Shown: in pieces, positions 24,750 through 36,273 of the stretch | Numbering within the stretch: the first letter of the stretch is position 1 | Layout of the letters: every line of letters begins with the position of its first letter | Assembly: GCF_901000735.1 (NCBI RefSeq) | Contig: NC_081545.1 | Span: forward strand, 26,255,513-26,319,512 | Length of the DNA stretch: 64,000 nt | Source of the DNA: Corylus avellana | Lineage: Eukaryota; Streptophyta; Magnoliopsida; Fagales; Betulaceae | Direction of reading: 5' to 3' | Position numbers and translations under genes: made by a program | Notes under the pieces: model-generated | Databases searched by the model: none | What the model saw: the letters and a program-made list of their open reading frames with translations, nothing else | Told to the model about the DNA's origin: nothing

Positions 24750-25070
24750 GTGCCATTAGTTTTTGGCATGGATAATATTATGGCCAAAATATTTTTCTGT
24801 TGCTTTTGCAGGTTTGACATGAGAGTATCCCATAAGATTCTTCAAACAGCCACGGGAACCACAATTACAGCTTTAGGTGCTATTTCCTTTACTTCTACTA
24901 CTTACACTTATAATTTTGTAGACAATCAAAATTGTGCTTCAAAAGGCAAGTTCATGAAAGAATCATGCATCCAGCATGCTGAAAACAAGGATCAATATGA
25001 ATCGAATGTCCCCAAAGATAATGATTCTGATAATTATCAGAATCATTACGAGAGTCTTAAATACTCTTAA
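24750..25070 (+). CDS. Unrecognised 106-codon open frame
   Basis: An open frame with an acceptor-like TTTTGCAG at about 24810, before a second Met. The translation has a short hydrophobic start, a Ser/Thr-rich middle (TTITALGAISFTSTTYTY) and an acidic Asn-rich end. I do not recognise a family, and it may be chance in AT-rich DNA or an exon of a decayed gene. No neighbouring exon with likeness is seen. Confidence 0.12.
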   Translation: MPLVFGMDNIMAKIFFCCFCRFDMRVSHKILQTATGTTITALGAISFTSTTYTYNFVDNQNCASKGKFMKESCIQHAENKDQYESNVPKDNDSDNYQNHYESLKYS

Positions 25071-25782
25071 TCACATGACAGATTATACCATTTCCCTCTC
25101 AAATTGCTTATAAATCATCATTATTTGTGATGTTTCCAAAAGCTTGGCAGGGAAGTGACCCTAGGTTAGAATTGCCAAAAATTTTATCTGGAAAAGTTAA
25201 CTATGTAGTGGAAAGGGGTGTCATTATCCATAGTTTGGGATATAAATTTTGAAGGTGTTTATAATTGCCCAGTGTTTTCAACAACTAATTTTTCCCTGCT
25301 TGTCTAATTGCAATTCAGGTTTTTATTCTTACTAGATAGTGGTAGTGCATTTCTAGTCACTAAATTAGTAGAAGTGGAACACGATGGAGCTTTCCTATCA
25401 TGGAGTAAAATGCAACTTTCATTATTGTTTCACAATAAGATGCATTAGTGACAGGAAATGAGAACATATTAAAAGACAATGTATGAACACAAAATTAAGG
25501 GGAAGGCTCGGGGAAAGAATGAGAGGGAGCTATTAGAATCGTAAAGCCAAAGTCATAAGAAAATCTAAGTGAGAGACATACTCATTTCTTGGGAAAACCA
25601 ACAATCCCTTGAATTAGATCACCTATAAGCACAAAGAATATAAGATCTACAAACCATTATACAATAAAGATTCAAAGCAGAAAAATTGCAATTATATAGT
25701 TTCAAATGACCTATACTAACAGAGAAGCGAAAACAATATTATGATAGACAAAATACAGCCAATACACAAATGAACAAGGATC
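25071..25782. other. Intergenic, 3' flank of the small membrane protein gene
   Basis: AT-rich, no gene or repeat boundary recognised. Confidence 0.4.
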
Positions 25783-26655
25783 TCAATCCCGAATACCAAG
25801 TTCAACCTCGAGCTCATCATCATCTTCAAACAGCTTAAGGAGACGGGCATGCTGCTCTTCTCTCTTCTTCTTTTGCCATATCTTGAATAAAAGCACACAG
25901 AAACCCAAAACCGCCACCACACCGAGGCATACAATGGCTACTTTGACCCCTACAGACCCACTTGAAGTACCATGACTCGCAGCTTTATTTTCCTTTTCTG
26001 AATTTGATGGTTCACTTGCCAAGCCTTCAGATACACACAAATTTTTAGACTATGTATCGGCAAAACAACAACAATTTTCGGATCCCAATTTCTTTCATGC
26101 AAGTCCATGTAATTGTAGAGAAGCAGAAGCCCATAAAACTAAAAAAGTCGGATTCACTAGGTAGATTGTATCTAAATTGTGCAGTTACATATTTGGTTGC
26201 AAAGAAACAGAGAAAAACAAAATCTAAATTTTTGAATCTTGCCCATAGGAGCAAATTTCATCTAAACCTTTGCCCAGAGAAGCAAGGAATACAACTGCAA
26301 CACGCTAATTACATAGTACAGGGAGCGAAATGAAGAAAAACCTAGAAATTTCAATTCTTTAGTCGAGCATTATCACAAATTTTCCAAATTTTTAAATCAT
26401 TTTCAACAATTCTAACAATAATTCCAAATTACAAACAATTCTAACAAAATCCTTATCATGTAGGTGTTTCCCTCCAAGTTCAAGGACAAAATTTCTCAAA
26501 ATCTATACCGTAATTCAACTGAAGCTAGAAATACTGCTTGGCAAAGCTTGAGCTGAGATATTCTATCCAGAACAACATAAGAAGCAGAAGAATGTTTTGC
26601 ACAATTTTTGAATTTTAAAAATTGCCTTAACAATAATAATCACTCACCCCCAAAT

Positions 26656-26740
<85 letters not shown>

Positions 26741-26817
26741 CCTGTAAGTAATTGCAGATGGATAAAGCAAAACAGAAACGAGAATCGCAGAGATCTTGGG
26801 CTTCCAATTCCAATCAT
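25783..26817 (-). CDS. Small single-pass membrane protein, unknown function
   Basis: Two exons, 26742-26817 (76 bases) and 25783-26024 (242 bases), join in phase to give 105 aa. Residues 1-27 form a signal peptide (basic start, then FLFCFIHLQLLTG). A short Ser/Lys-rich outer part follows, then a membrane span at about 52-73 (VAIVCLGVVAVLGFCVLLF). A QKKKREEQ stop-transfer stretch and an acidic tail, LLKLFEDDDELEVELGIRD, follow. This is a type I topology with the acidic tail in the cytosol. Conserved plant proteins of this layout exist, but I cannot name a function. The intron starts GTCTCTCTC with a long CT run and carries a compound microsatellite. The joining relies on the donor at 26741/26740 and the acceptor CTGAAG before 26024. 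Confidence 0.7.
26657..26740. repeat. Compound microsatellite (CA)n(TA)n(GA)n
   Basis: CA repeats at 26657-26690, TA at 26691-26702 and GA-rich repeats to 26740. It lies in the intron of the small membrane protein gene and directly touches its 5' splice donor. Confidence 0.95.
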
Positions 26818-27690
26818 GTCTTCTCGCTCCCTCTCTCTCTCTCTCCGCGCCTCCCTCTCTATGGAAATTGAAAAATAAAGTAAAATAATAATAATAAGGA
26901 AGAGTCTTCCGAAAAATAGAAGCGCGTCCTCACCAAACAGATTACAGAACCAATGACCTGACCACGTCAAAATGGTCAAATAACTTGATCTGGCTATCAT
27001 GCGCATCTACCATGCACTATGCTTCACACCTTCAGCACCGTTTGTTCAGAATACTCTTTATAGTCTTGACTCTTAAATATTACATCAAATCTAATCTCAA
27101 AAATTACTACGCATTTCTGGTTTTCTTTTTTTTCTTTTTTTCTTTCTAATGCAATATCTTTTTATTTTGGGACCCCATTTGTTAAGACCAAAAAAAAAGG
27201 AATATGTTTCAAGTTAGTAACTACCGACAGTCCGACAGACCACCAACTTTAATTAGGTACAGATTATTTTATTTCAATTAAAAACCGATTTTCTGGTGTT
27301 TATTATTTTGGCAATATTTAAAAAGAAAAAAAGTTTTTTTTTTTTTTTTTAAAAAAAAAAGCACTTTTTCTTCAAATTTTCGTAAAATTGCTTTTTTAGA
27401 TCATAATATGAAAATGAGATTTTTTAAGCTTATTACAATATATGCTAACACAAAAATCAAGTGTAAATTAATTAAAAGTCTAGAGATATCCGACAACATT
27501 TCCATGGGACCAAATACATAGGATGATACCAACGTCATTAAACAACTACAAATAGATTAATAGAAAATTACCAATTTGTTTGGAACAAAAAAAAAAAAAA
27601 AAAATAGTAAACCAAAAATTTAGGATCTTCAAAGAGAGAACCCAGTAAAAATTACTACTTGTCAGGAATATATGTGTATATATATCCTTA
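26818..27690. other. Intergenic between membrane-protein gene and eEF1B gamma
   Basis: CT-rich leader region at 26820-26870 (minus strand), then AT-rich DNA with poly-A/T runs. It should hold the promoter of the membrane protein gene and the 3' end of eEF1B gamma. No other gene is visible. Confidence 0.5.
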
Positions 27691-30600
27691 TCACTTGAAG
27701 CACTTGGCATCCAACAAAGCCTCCCCCTCGAAAGGCTCAGAATCTTCAATCATCTGGTTGACACGCTCCTTCTGAGCTTCATCATTAATGTCAACCTTGT
27801 TCCATTCGTACAGCTCCATATCATAACACTCGTTGATAACGAACTGAGGAACTTCTTGTCCACGGAAGAGCCACAGCCCCTTCACCTTGAATGGTGCCTC
27901 TGACCCAATGACCAGCATCTTCCCAAATGCATACTTGCGAGCCAAATCCATACGCTGCAGGAAACCACCCACCTTGTTCAAAGTTACATAGGAGACTGTA
28001 TTCTCGTCGTTATATTTGTAATCGCAGAACCAAAGGGAGTAGCCCTCGGGATCATACATGTCCCAAAACCCTGCAAAAGGAAGCAAAGCAAAGATGAAGA
28101 AACAAGTACCACAAGAAGACAGTAGACACAAACAGAAAGACAATGATGATGTGGAATGCAACTTTGGATCAAGAATAATGGTATAATTATATTTTCTGAA
28201 AATTTAATTAGAGAAAAATATATTGATGAAACAGTAGCGGGGCTAGAGCCCAGACAGCCACAAGGTTTGGTCAAGGCACTACTCATGAGTCATTACATTT
28301 ATCTTTATACACCGAATATAATGCAAATTCAACTAATACGGTGATATACACGTGGTATTTCTCCAGTAGATCAGAATTAAATCAAACCCAATATATTCAC
28401 TATTATCAATCAACGACTGCAAGTCCAACTTAGAACTTTAACCAGACAAATCCCAAATCTGACCAACATATACATACCATACCCAGACTCTCATTTACAT
28501 ACACGTCTATACTTGCTAAAAGTTGGGATTTGTCTGGTTAATATATATAATTGTTTAAGAATAATATTATACTTGCTCCCACTTCTTTACACAATTTTTT
28601 CACACGTACATGTGGTTTTTAAAACCACCAATGGATATAAGATGGATCTTTTTGATAAGTACGGATATGAGATGGATCTTTATTGGACTTTGATCAAATA
28701 GTGATTTTAAAAGTCACCTATGGGTATGAAAAAATTATGTAAAGAAATGGGAGTAAGTGTAGCATTCCTAATTGTTTAATGCACAATTTTGCAGTTCAAA
28801 CCTAGACATACAAAAATAATAAATTTCTAATTAACACAATCTAGACAAAATGTACTGCAAAATTGGGCATTAAACAATGCAGAAAATTTGAACTGCATTT
28901 CAGAAGATGCATTTAAGTACTTTTTACACCAGCTAGCATAAAGGTAAGTGAGATATTGGAACCCACCCAACAGTTTCACAGCAATTAATCCATGAATTAT
29001 TTACCAGACAGCCTTCATGCATCACAATTATTAACAGAATTAACCACATCCACAAATTAAAGCATGGGAATGAATCCATTCAAATGTACTTTTTTGTGGG
29101 GGGGAGCTTATAAGGGAAATACCTTTAATTGCAACCTCACGGAAGTTAGTCTTTGTGTTTGAGTAAAGCCTTTTCCATTCATCCAGAATCATCTTACTAG
29201 GAGGCAAAAGATCAAGAGGATTCTTTGCTTTGGGCTTGGGTGCCTCTTCCTCCTCAACAGCCTCTTCTGCTCTAGATGGTGCTGATTCTTTCTTGACCTC
29301 TTTCTTTGGTTCATCTTTTGACTTAGGTTTAGCAGGTTCTTTTGGCTGTGAAGGCTTCTTTGCAGACTGAACAGGTGGAACGGATTCAGTTTGCTTCACT
29401 TCACCCACTATCTTTCGGAAATTTGGCTGATTAACCATGGTCCAGAAGTATCTCTCTACATGAGGGAACTCAGAGGTAAAACTCTTAGTCAAGATACGGT
29501 TAAACCCCAGAACCAAGTTACAGATCATAATGATATCAGCCAGTGTCACAGAATGTCCAACAAGGTAAGTGTTGGAAGCAAGATGAGTATTCAAGGCATC
29601 TAGCGCTCTCTTCAACCCAGCAATTGCAGCTTCTTCGGCCTTCATGCAGATAAGAGAAAATTATAAAAGGAATTATAACCCAATAATTTCCACTAATTTC
29701 AGATATACGAAGTAGTAGTTACATATAAAAGAACAGACTAGATAAAAGCGGGACTTGACTAACCGGTGGAAGGTACACTGCAAAACCAGCTCGTGGTATG
29801 AACCAGCGCAAAATATTGGCATCAATTTCCAGTGATGCAAAATCAATCCACTGTTCAATATGGGCCTGCCAAAAAAAGTGACTCCATCTCAACATAAGCA
29901 TGACAAAATTAACAAGCATAGTAGCATTATGAGAACTCTAGCAATAGTACTGGTAAAATTTAGTTGCGTGAAATCAGTGCCTATTATTGGAATTAGAGAA
30001 TGCAAATCCAAATCCACTTGGTTTGGACTTTACAAACAAAACAAAAAAAAAAATTATTTGGATAACTAATCATGCCATCTGATTATGATAATACTGACTT
30101 TTCACTAAAAAAAATTCAATTTTAAGGTTAACCAAACAGTATTGTGAGATTAAAACAATTAATTTTATCAATCTTTTTAAGATTTGCAGCATACCATATT
30201 GACTCCAAGTTGAGAAAAACTAAACTAGAGCAACCACAAAAATTTTTAAACCTAAAAAGGTGGAATTCCAAATTAAAGCTGAATCAGCATATGCAAAATA
30301 TGGACTTGAGGACATAGATAGAAAGTAACAAATAACTCTTTTAATATCCTCAGGCAGCAAATTGTATTCACTTACACATTCAATCAATGAAGAACCAAAG
30401 AGAGGATTATCGGCCTTCAAGCGCGTAACTGCAGCAAGTAATAAATGATTATAAAATTCCAATCTTACCAAAACCTTCAAAATATTATAAAGGTAGTTTA
30501 AAAGATAGCCTCACCATAGCGAGCAATGGCGTTACTCTCAAATACAGGACCATCGGGTGTCTCCAGCACAGGAACCTACACAAAAAGAAACCATTTTTAG

Positions 30601-31675
30601 AAAACCCAGACATAAGAAACATATTGCAGATGAAAGGAATTTTCTGCTACTGAAGGAGCCCACCTTTCCAATAGGGTTCATCTTCTGAAACTCTGGAGTT
30701 TTGTTTGAAACCCCCATCTCAAAATTCTTCACCAATTCAATATTGACTCCACTGTACTCCGCAGCAATAAGTGCCTTGTAAGCATTCTTGTTTGTGTTCC
30801 CTGCATGCAGAACCTAAACATGATAAACATCAGTTACATGTATTTACATCAATCACTTACGTTTATGATGATGATGATGATGATTATAATCTACACTCAC
30901 AACAAATACTTAAATGAGAGTCGTCCCTATGAATCTAAAACTAGGGGTTCTTAATAAATGGCACATGTCCATCAGCTTGATTTAGGTTCCCAACAATTTT
31001 CACTTTCCATTGAAGAGCAATTAGAGAGAGAAAATCCACATTGGGCTGTACATTTGTTCTTTGAAGATGGCCCATTTTATTACAAGTTGTCTATCGATAG
31101 AAAAGAAGCATAGTACAGCCTAATGTATGGTAACCAAAGAATACTTGATGATTATATCTAGATTTAATCCTTCTTATTTCCAAAAGAAAACAAAAAACAT
31201 TGACCTGAACCTAAAAATCTCCTTCTACATAGAAGGGCACTAATCACATTCAAATCCAAGGATTTGAAACGAATACAATCTCAAATTTGTCATCCAAAAT
31301 TCCCACATTGTCGTCCAAACTTATTGTCTCTACACAGTGCCGGAAAATATATACAGGACTACTTAGGAAGGAAAAGCAAAAGTAAGAAGACCCAATATTT
31401 AAATCTTGAGATTTAGTTGAAACATCAGCTGATGAAGTCTCTTTTATTTCTTTCCTTTTCTCAGCAAACCAACAGAGAACACAAAACCCAAAAATGAAAT
31501 AAATGTAGAAGAAAAAAAATAGCCCAACTGAAACGAATTCAGCAAAGACTAAATCGTATAATAATAACCCATACATATCTAAATGACAACAAAGTGTAAA
31601 CTAAAATAGAAATTTGTTTAACAAAAAACAGAGATATAGATGAGAAAGAGACTCTTGAGAACTTACCAGAGCCAT
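27691..31675 (-). CDS. Translation elongation factor eEF1B gamma
   Basis: Structural subunit of the eEF1B complex, which recharges eEF1A with GTP in the cytosol. Seven exons with proper splice sites: 31667-31675, 30664-30813, 30515-30575, 30376-30428, 29764-29865, 29123-29639 and 27691-28070, 1272 bases, 423 aa, near the usual plant length of about 415. The protein starts MALVLHAGNTNKNAYKAL and includes a glutathione-S-transferase-like N-terminal half (about 1-200; NPIGKVPVLETPDGPVFESNAIARY, then HSVTLADI). A Lys/Glu/Pro-rich linker covers about 206-264. The EF1G domain runs from 266 (NPLDLLPPSKM, FWDMYDPEGYSLWFCDYKYN) and ends LLDAKCFK. The first coding exon has only 9 bases (Met-Ala-Leu). 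All reading frames join without faults, so the gene looks functional. Confidence 0.95.
28558..28769. mobile_element. MITE with 9-bp target duplication, in eEF1B gamma intron 6
   Basis: Inverted ends: ATACTTGCTCCCACTTCTT on the left and, read from the right, ACACTTACTCCCATTTCTT. Perfect 9-base direct repeats AATTGTTTA flank it at 28549-28557 and 28770-28778. The 9-bp duplication suggests a Mutator-type mobiliser. It lies in the large last intron and does not touch exons. Confidence 0.8.
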
Positions 31676-31880
31676 GGCTTAGCAGAGATCCTTTGCACTC
31701 TTTCAGATGTGATACGAGAGAGAGGGAAAGAGACTTTAAGAGAGATTTGGGTTTGCGTGGAGGGAAATATAGGGGCGGTGATTGGTGAGGGATCCAGTCT
31801 AGGGTTTACAACTCTACACACCAAAAACAAAAACCCAGTCTAGGGTTTACAACTCTACACACCAAAAACAAAAACCAAAA
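31676..31880 (-). promoter_or_regulatory. eEF1B gamma leader and promoter with tandem telo boxes
   Basis: A pyrimidine-rich leader (CT runs at about 31705-31735) and a TATA-like CCTATATTTC at 31763-31772 lie upstream of the start codon. A 41-bp unit is repeated perfectly in tandem (31795-31835 and 31836-31876), each copy carrying one telo box, AAACCCTA on the minus strand (31800-31807 and 31841-31848). Telo boxes are typical of plant genes for the translation machinery. Confidence 0.65.
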
Positions 31881-33204
31881 AAAGGTTTTCAAAGATGCGG
31901 ATTCGGGTCTTATATTCTCTGAGATATCCATGGGCTTGTACGCAAATTTGATCGGCCCATTTTTGAATGGAATGCCTAGTGATTTATTATAAGACTTCTT
32001 GGGCTGACCCAAAGGCAAATGGATATTATAAAACAGACAGAAATTTTTCCAAACGGTAATGAAGGAAGTTTTCTCAAACCATCCTCTAAAATTGGCATTT
32101 GTCACGTAAACATGTGAGAGACACATATTTTTTAAATACAATAATAGACACCTATGGTTAGCTCTCTTCCGTCTAAGACCATGTTTGACATTACTTTTGA
32201 GAAATAAAGCTTTTAAGTCAAAAAATGCTTTTGGGCAAAAGTTTTATTTTTAAGCTTTTGTCAAAAGTGTGTTTTTGTCATTTTTAGGCTTTTTGGACAT
32301 TTAAAAATATTTTAATTTTTTTACCAAATAAGTTTTTTTTTTTTTTTCAAACGGACTTTTTGAGTGTGAAAATTACTTTTAGGCATCTCATACCCTAAGT
32401 CCATCTTCAACATGTATCTCTTTCTCTCACATTGGCTCAACTTCTCTTTTATAAACCAAGAAAAAATGGTGTTGCCCTTTTCGTCGAGACTCGGTTGGGA
32501 GTCTATTTGGACCGAGTCGGGACTCGCTGGGCCCAGGCAGGTCAGGAATTTAAAGTTTAATATATATTAGCTATTTTGATTAGTAAGTTTAGTGAGACGG
32601 CGGTAAATGCTCTCATACACTACTAACTTCAATATTGTAGCTATCTCCTGCCAGCACCTTTGAGAGGCTCTAATTCTTTTTATATTGTAGCTATCTCCCG
32701 CCAGCACCCTTGAGAGGCTCTAATTCTTTTTTTTTTTTTTTTGTGCAAATTGGTAATAAGAAATTGTTCTACCAATTTTGCTATTGATTATTGTTGGACA
32801 ATCTTAAATTTGCAGTTAAACAGTTTATGCATTGCAATGGATCGTAAATAAAACTAAAGATAAATCGAGTATGTCATGTCAGCTAAGAATACTAAGGGTC
32901 TATTTGAAATTGTGTTTGAATGGTTTAAAAGTGCTTTTAAAGTTCAAAAAGTTTGTTTTTTTTAAAAAAAAAAAAAAAAAAAAAAAGTATTTGTTTGGTA
33001 GAAAAAATTATAAGCGCTTTTAAGCAATATATATGTAGCTGTTAAAAACAAATTAATTAAGAAAAAGGGTTTGGCGAACGATTGAAAATTGTACTGAAAA
33101 ATGTTAGAAAGCGCTTCTCTTCCTCTGAACTTAAAATGGGATTGAATTTATATAATGATGGTTTATGAAGTTCGAAGGCAAATCAATCACACTCCGAAAA
33201 AGTT
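31881..33204. other. Upstream flank of eEF1B gamma, partly duplicated at 44.6-45.7 kb
   Basis: Sequence from about 31540 to 32850 reappears at about 44590-45700 with single-base differences. Exceptions are the MITE at 32177-32395 and the different telo-box region. The stretch CTATTTTGATTAGTAAGTT near 32570 is also found near 36725 and 45470. No coding exon is visible. Confidence 0.6.
32177..32395. mobile_element. Tourist-like MITE with TAA target duplication
   Basis: Flanked by TAA at 32174-32176 and 32396-32398. The paralogous region at about 45150 reads CCGTCTAAAGTCC with a single TAA and no insert, an empty site. A start of GACCATGTTTGAC and an end whose reverse complement starts GGGTATGAG are compatible with the PIF/Harbinger (Tourist) group. 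Terminal repeats are weak. Confidence 0.65.
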
Positions 33205-33491
33205 GAGTAATTTTAAAAATCCCTTTTATATATCTCTTAAGTCCTTCCAAAAATGATGTGACTATTAAAATTATCATTTGATCCAATAATGATCAATCAC
33301 AAGCTCAATGATGATTTTAATAACCACATCTTATATTTCTCTTCAATCCCTCAAAAAATGATGTGGCTATTAAAATCATCATTTGATCAAAATCCAATAA
33401 TGATCAATCATAAGCTCAATGATAATTTTAATAGCCATATCATTCTTGGAGGGACTCGAGAAAGATACAAGAGGGACTTATAGCATTACTC
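33205..33491. mobile_element. MITE with internally duplicated hairpin unit
   Basis: The ends are GAGTAATTTTAAAAATCCC and, inverted, GAGTAATGCTATAAGTCCC. The interior consists of two similar hairpin-forming units of roughly 100 bases (GATGTGACTATTAAAATTAT pairing with the inverse later in each unit). Near-identical 9-base flanks (GAAAAAGTT and AAAAAAGTA) suggest an old target duplication. Ends are related to the MITE at 41567-41737. Confidence 0.55.
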
Positions 33492-33566
33492 AAAAAAGTA
33501 TCATCTTCAGTATGGGACGCATGTTTGTGTTAGAGGGAAATTTACTGACTCTCTCTTACTTTTTAT

Positions 33567-34011
33567 TAGGGAAATTATATCAAAACACCTTAGGTAACCA
33601 TGCCAAAAATTTTTTGTTCCTAAGTTTTTTTTTTTTTTTTTTGGACAATTTACTCCATGGGTCAATCGAAATGCCAAGAAAATTCATACCATCAAATTTT
33701 GTTAACTGCCGTTAGATTTGTTGAAACGCACCGTTTTACCACGTCAGCATAATAATTTTTTTTTATTAATTTAATTTAAAAATTAATTAAAATTTATTAT
33801 AAAAAAAATAGAAGGGGTGGCCGGAAGCCACCCTTAGCCACCCCCAAGGTCGCAGGCCACCCCAAACCACACAAGGAGTGGCCGCGAGCCACCCCCAAGG
33901 TGGTTTTGGGTGGCCCGCAGGCCACCCCTAACCACCCAAGGGCTCGTGGCCACCCCTTGGGTAAATATGGGTGGCCTAAGGTGGCCTACTAGGGTTTAGG
34001 AGTGGCCTACG
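33567..34011. repeat. Left half of a foldback element with GGTGGCC core
   Basis: The AT-rich arm (from about 33567, with CACCTTAGGTAACCATGCC, GGGTCAATCGAAATGCC) matches the left arm of the complete foldback element at 62371-63353. It is followed by 200 bases of GC-rich palindromic GGTGGCC/GGCCACC sequence. The right arm is absent: the core runs directly into a TRIM element. Confidence 0.55.
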
Positions 34012-34562
34012 TGTAACGACCAAGGGAAAAGTACTAGCCATATCTGCACTATCACCCCAAAAGGACTAGTCAATTTGAAGCTTCCCTATAATTCATTATA
34101 AAGCCCAGTTTTACCTAGTAACTAGGCAATGTGGGACTTAACACTCATGACTATCTTTATAAACCACACATTCTATGTGGGCTTCTTCTCATCTTCCCAA
34201 TATGGGACCAAGTGTTACAAACTCCTCCTCTTAAATTCCTGACGTCCTCGTCAGGGTCACGTCATGCAGTGCTCTAGTACCACATGACCTGATGTTACTA
34301 GGTGGCTCTGATACCACTTGTAACGACCAAGTGAAAAACACTAGCCATATTTGCACTATCATCTCAAAAGGACTAGTCAATTTGGAGCTTCCCTAAAATT
34401 TATTACAAAGCCTAGTTTTACCTAGTAACTAGACAATGTGGGACTTAGCATCCATAACTATCTTTATATACCACCCACTATATGTGGCCTTTTTCTCATC
34501 TTCCCAATATGGGACCAGGTGTTATAAACTCCCCCTCTTAAATTCCTGACGTCCTCGTCAGG
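34012..34562 (-). mobile_element. Tandem TRIM retrotransposon (LTR-internal-LTR-internal)
   Basis: Two 208-base terminal repeats, 34012-34219 and 34319-34526, both begin TGTAACGACCAAG and end GTGTTACA/GTGTTATA. Between them lie only 99 bases. On the minus strand these start with TGGTATCAGAGCC (34304-34316), the initiator-Met tRNA primer-binding site, two bases after the LTR. They end with a purine-rich AAGAGGAGGAGTT tract directly before the next LTR. A second internal region starts at 34527 and runs into the gap. There is no coding capacity, so it depends on enzymes from other elements. Confidence 0.8.
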
Positions 34563-34662
34563 NNNNNNNNNNNNNNNNNNNNNNNNNNNNNNNNNNNNNN
34601 NNNNNNNNNNNNNNNNNNNNNNNNNNNNNNNNNNNNNNNNNNNNNNNNNNNNNNNNNNNNNN
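34563..34662. other. Assembly gap, 100 N
   Basis: Exactly 100 N. It cuts the tandem TRIM element and begins an isolated contig (34663-36543). Confidence 0.98.
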
Positions 34663-35459
34663 GATGTGGACAATCAGTTAAGGCAACTAGAGCAATTAGT
34701 TGGGCTAGTTGTTGGGCTGAAAGTTGTTGGGGCTAATGTCAAGTTGGTTAGCAATATGAAGGGCTTTATTAAGGAAAGCACTTTTTTAAAAAATAAAAAA
34801 TAAAAAATTCAAAACTACACTTTAAAAAAAGCTTGAAAATAATATATTTTCTAAAAAGTTCTTTCAAGCTTTTCCAATAGATGAAAACTCTATTTCTAAA
34901 CGCAATAACAAATATGCTCTTGGTAGTGCGCACTAAAGAGCATTGCAATTTTAGACACTTTTTATTTTATGTTTTTGTACTAATTCTTACATATTAACTT
35001 ATTGATATATCAATCATGACATATATTTATGAAGTTTGATAAATATATTTTTTGTCATACACATACTGTATTATAATTTCTAATTTGAATTGTGATTACC
35101 ATATTTTTATATTATAATAAAATAATATATAAAGAGAAAAAAAATTATTATCATTTTATTTTGTTAGTTGAGTGCGACTAAGACAAATTTCTAGATCTGT
35201 CACTGGGGGACGAAATCACCCCCAATCTCAGCCACCCCCATATGGCCAAAGTGTAGCCACCCCCAAAAAAATTGGGGGGCAATATGAGAAGATTGGGAGA
35301 AAAAACCTCACGTGTGTGGCACGTGTTTGACTTTCCGTCTGAGAAGACGGAATTCACTAACGGATTGCTCGAATTGCAAAGTTTTGTAACTTTGTGAGGG
35401 TACATTGCAAATTTTTAAACATTAGGGTTTAAATTGAAAATGAGGTCAAACAAAATTGC
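34663..35459. other. Intergenic DNA with a foldback-type right half
   Basis: AT-rich DNA. From 35170 to 35459 a GC-rich stretch with CCACCCCCATATGGCC is followed by AT-rich sequence ending in an arm-like TGCATTTTCCCC. This resembles the right half of the foldback family at 53465-53894. No gene is visible. Confidence 0.4.
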
Positions 35460-36273
35460 ATTTTCCCCTAATAAATTAGATGAGGTTTGACAAGTTAAGG
35501 AAGAAAAAAAGTCAGCATCATCTAATAGATTTTATGTGTAATATAATGTTTTTTTCCTTGTGAGTTGTGAATAATACAGCAACCAACTCTCAGAGACAGA
35601 GAAAGTAATTGATATGATCTACAATAACTTTTTCTTTGAGCTCGTTCATGATTAAAGGATAACCAGATTGCAGGTTAAAACAGATAGATTTCAAAGAAAT
35701 GCAGCATCGGAGTGGGGGAGAGGAAGCTAAGGATCCTCAATGTCCTCTTTCTAATAAAAGTACTGATTTACTTGTAAAAGGAAATAAATAAAAAAGAAAG
35801 ATTCTCACAAACGCATTTCTTTTGGTAATTATACCAACTGGGATTTTTCACGAACAAAATAATAATGATTGCAACCAAAAAAGGAACAAAACCCATCACA
35901 TATAATGATCATTCAGATCGTAGAAACAAGCAAAAAAAATAATAATAATAATTAAGTAGAAGAAGACTTTGCAAGGGACACACCTGTGGGATAGATTGAA
36001 CTTCCCCAATTTGTAAGGAGTAAGAAGAGGAATTGTTGGAAGTTCAGCTGCCATTTCTAAATGAATCTATTCGTTTTCCTGTTCTTCAACTTGTGCACTT
36101 GTACTTTGCCTCCCAAGATAGGTGGAAAAGTAAAGTGCGCAATACCCAATTGGATATTTATCCAAGCGCAAAGGGTTGCAAAAAGATGAAAAATAATTTA
36201 AATAAAAACAATTGGACAATAACGCATAATTTAAATGCTTTTCGTGAAGTTTACTGTCGGTGATGTCTGTGAA
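35460..36273 (-). pseudogene. Inverted OPR 5' fragment (promoter, exon 1, part of intron 1)
   Basis: Reverse complement of about 38110-38910 and 46820-47560, about 97% alike. Exon 1 (35984-36054) encodes the same MAAELPTIPLLTPYKLGKF start with an intact donor. Intron 1 is cut off at about 35460 and no later exon follows. The promoter TATA is changed from TATAAATA to GATAAATA. The contig lies between two gaps, so its orientation in the assembly is not secure. Confidence 0.8.

Noticed and set aside
36033..36263. Plus-strand frame of 76 codons
   Set aside because: It is the antisense of the inverted OPR promoter and exon 1.
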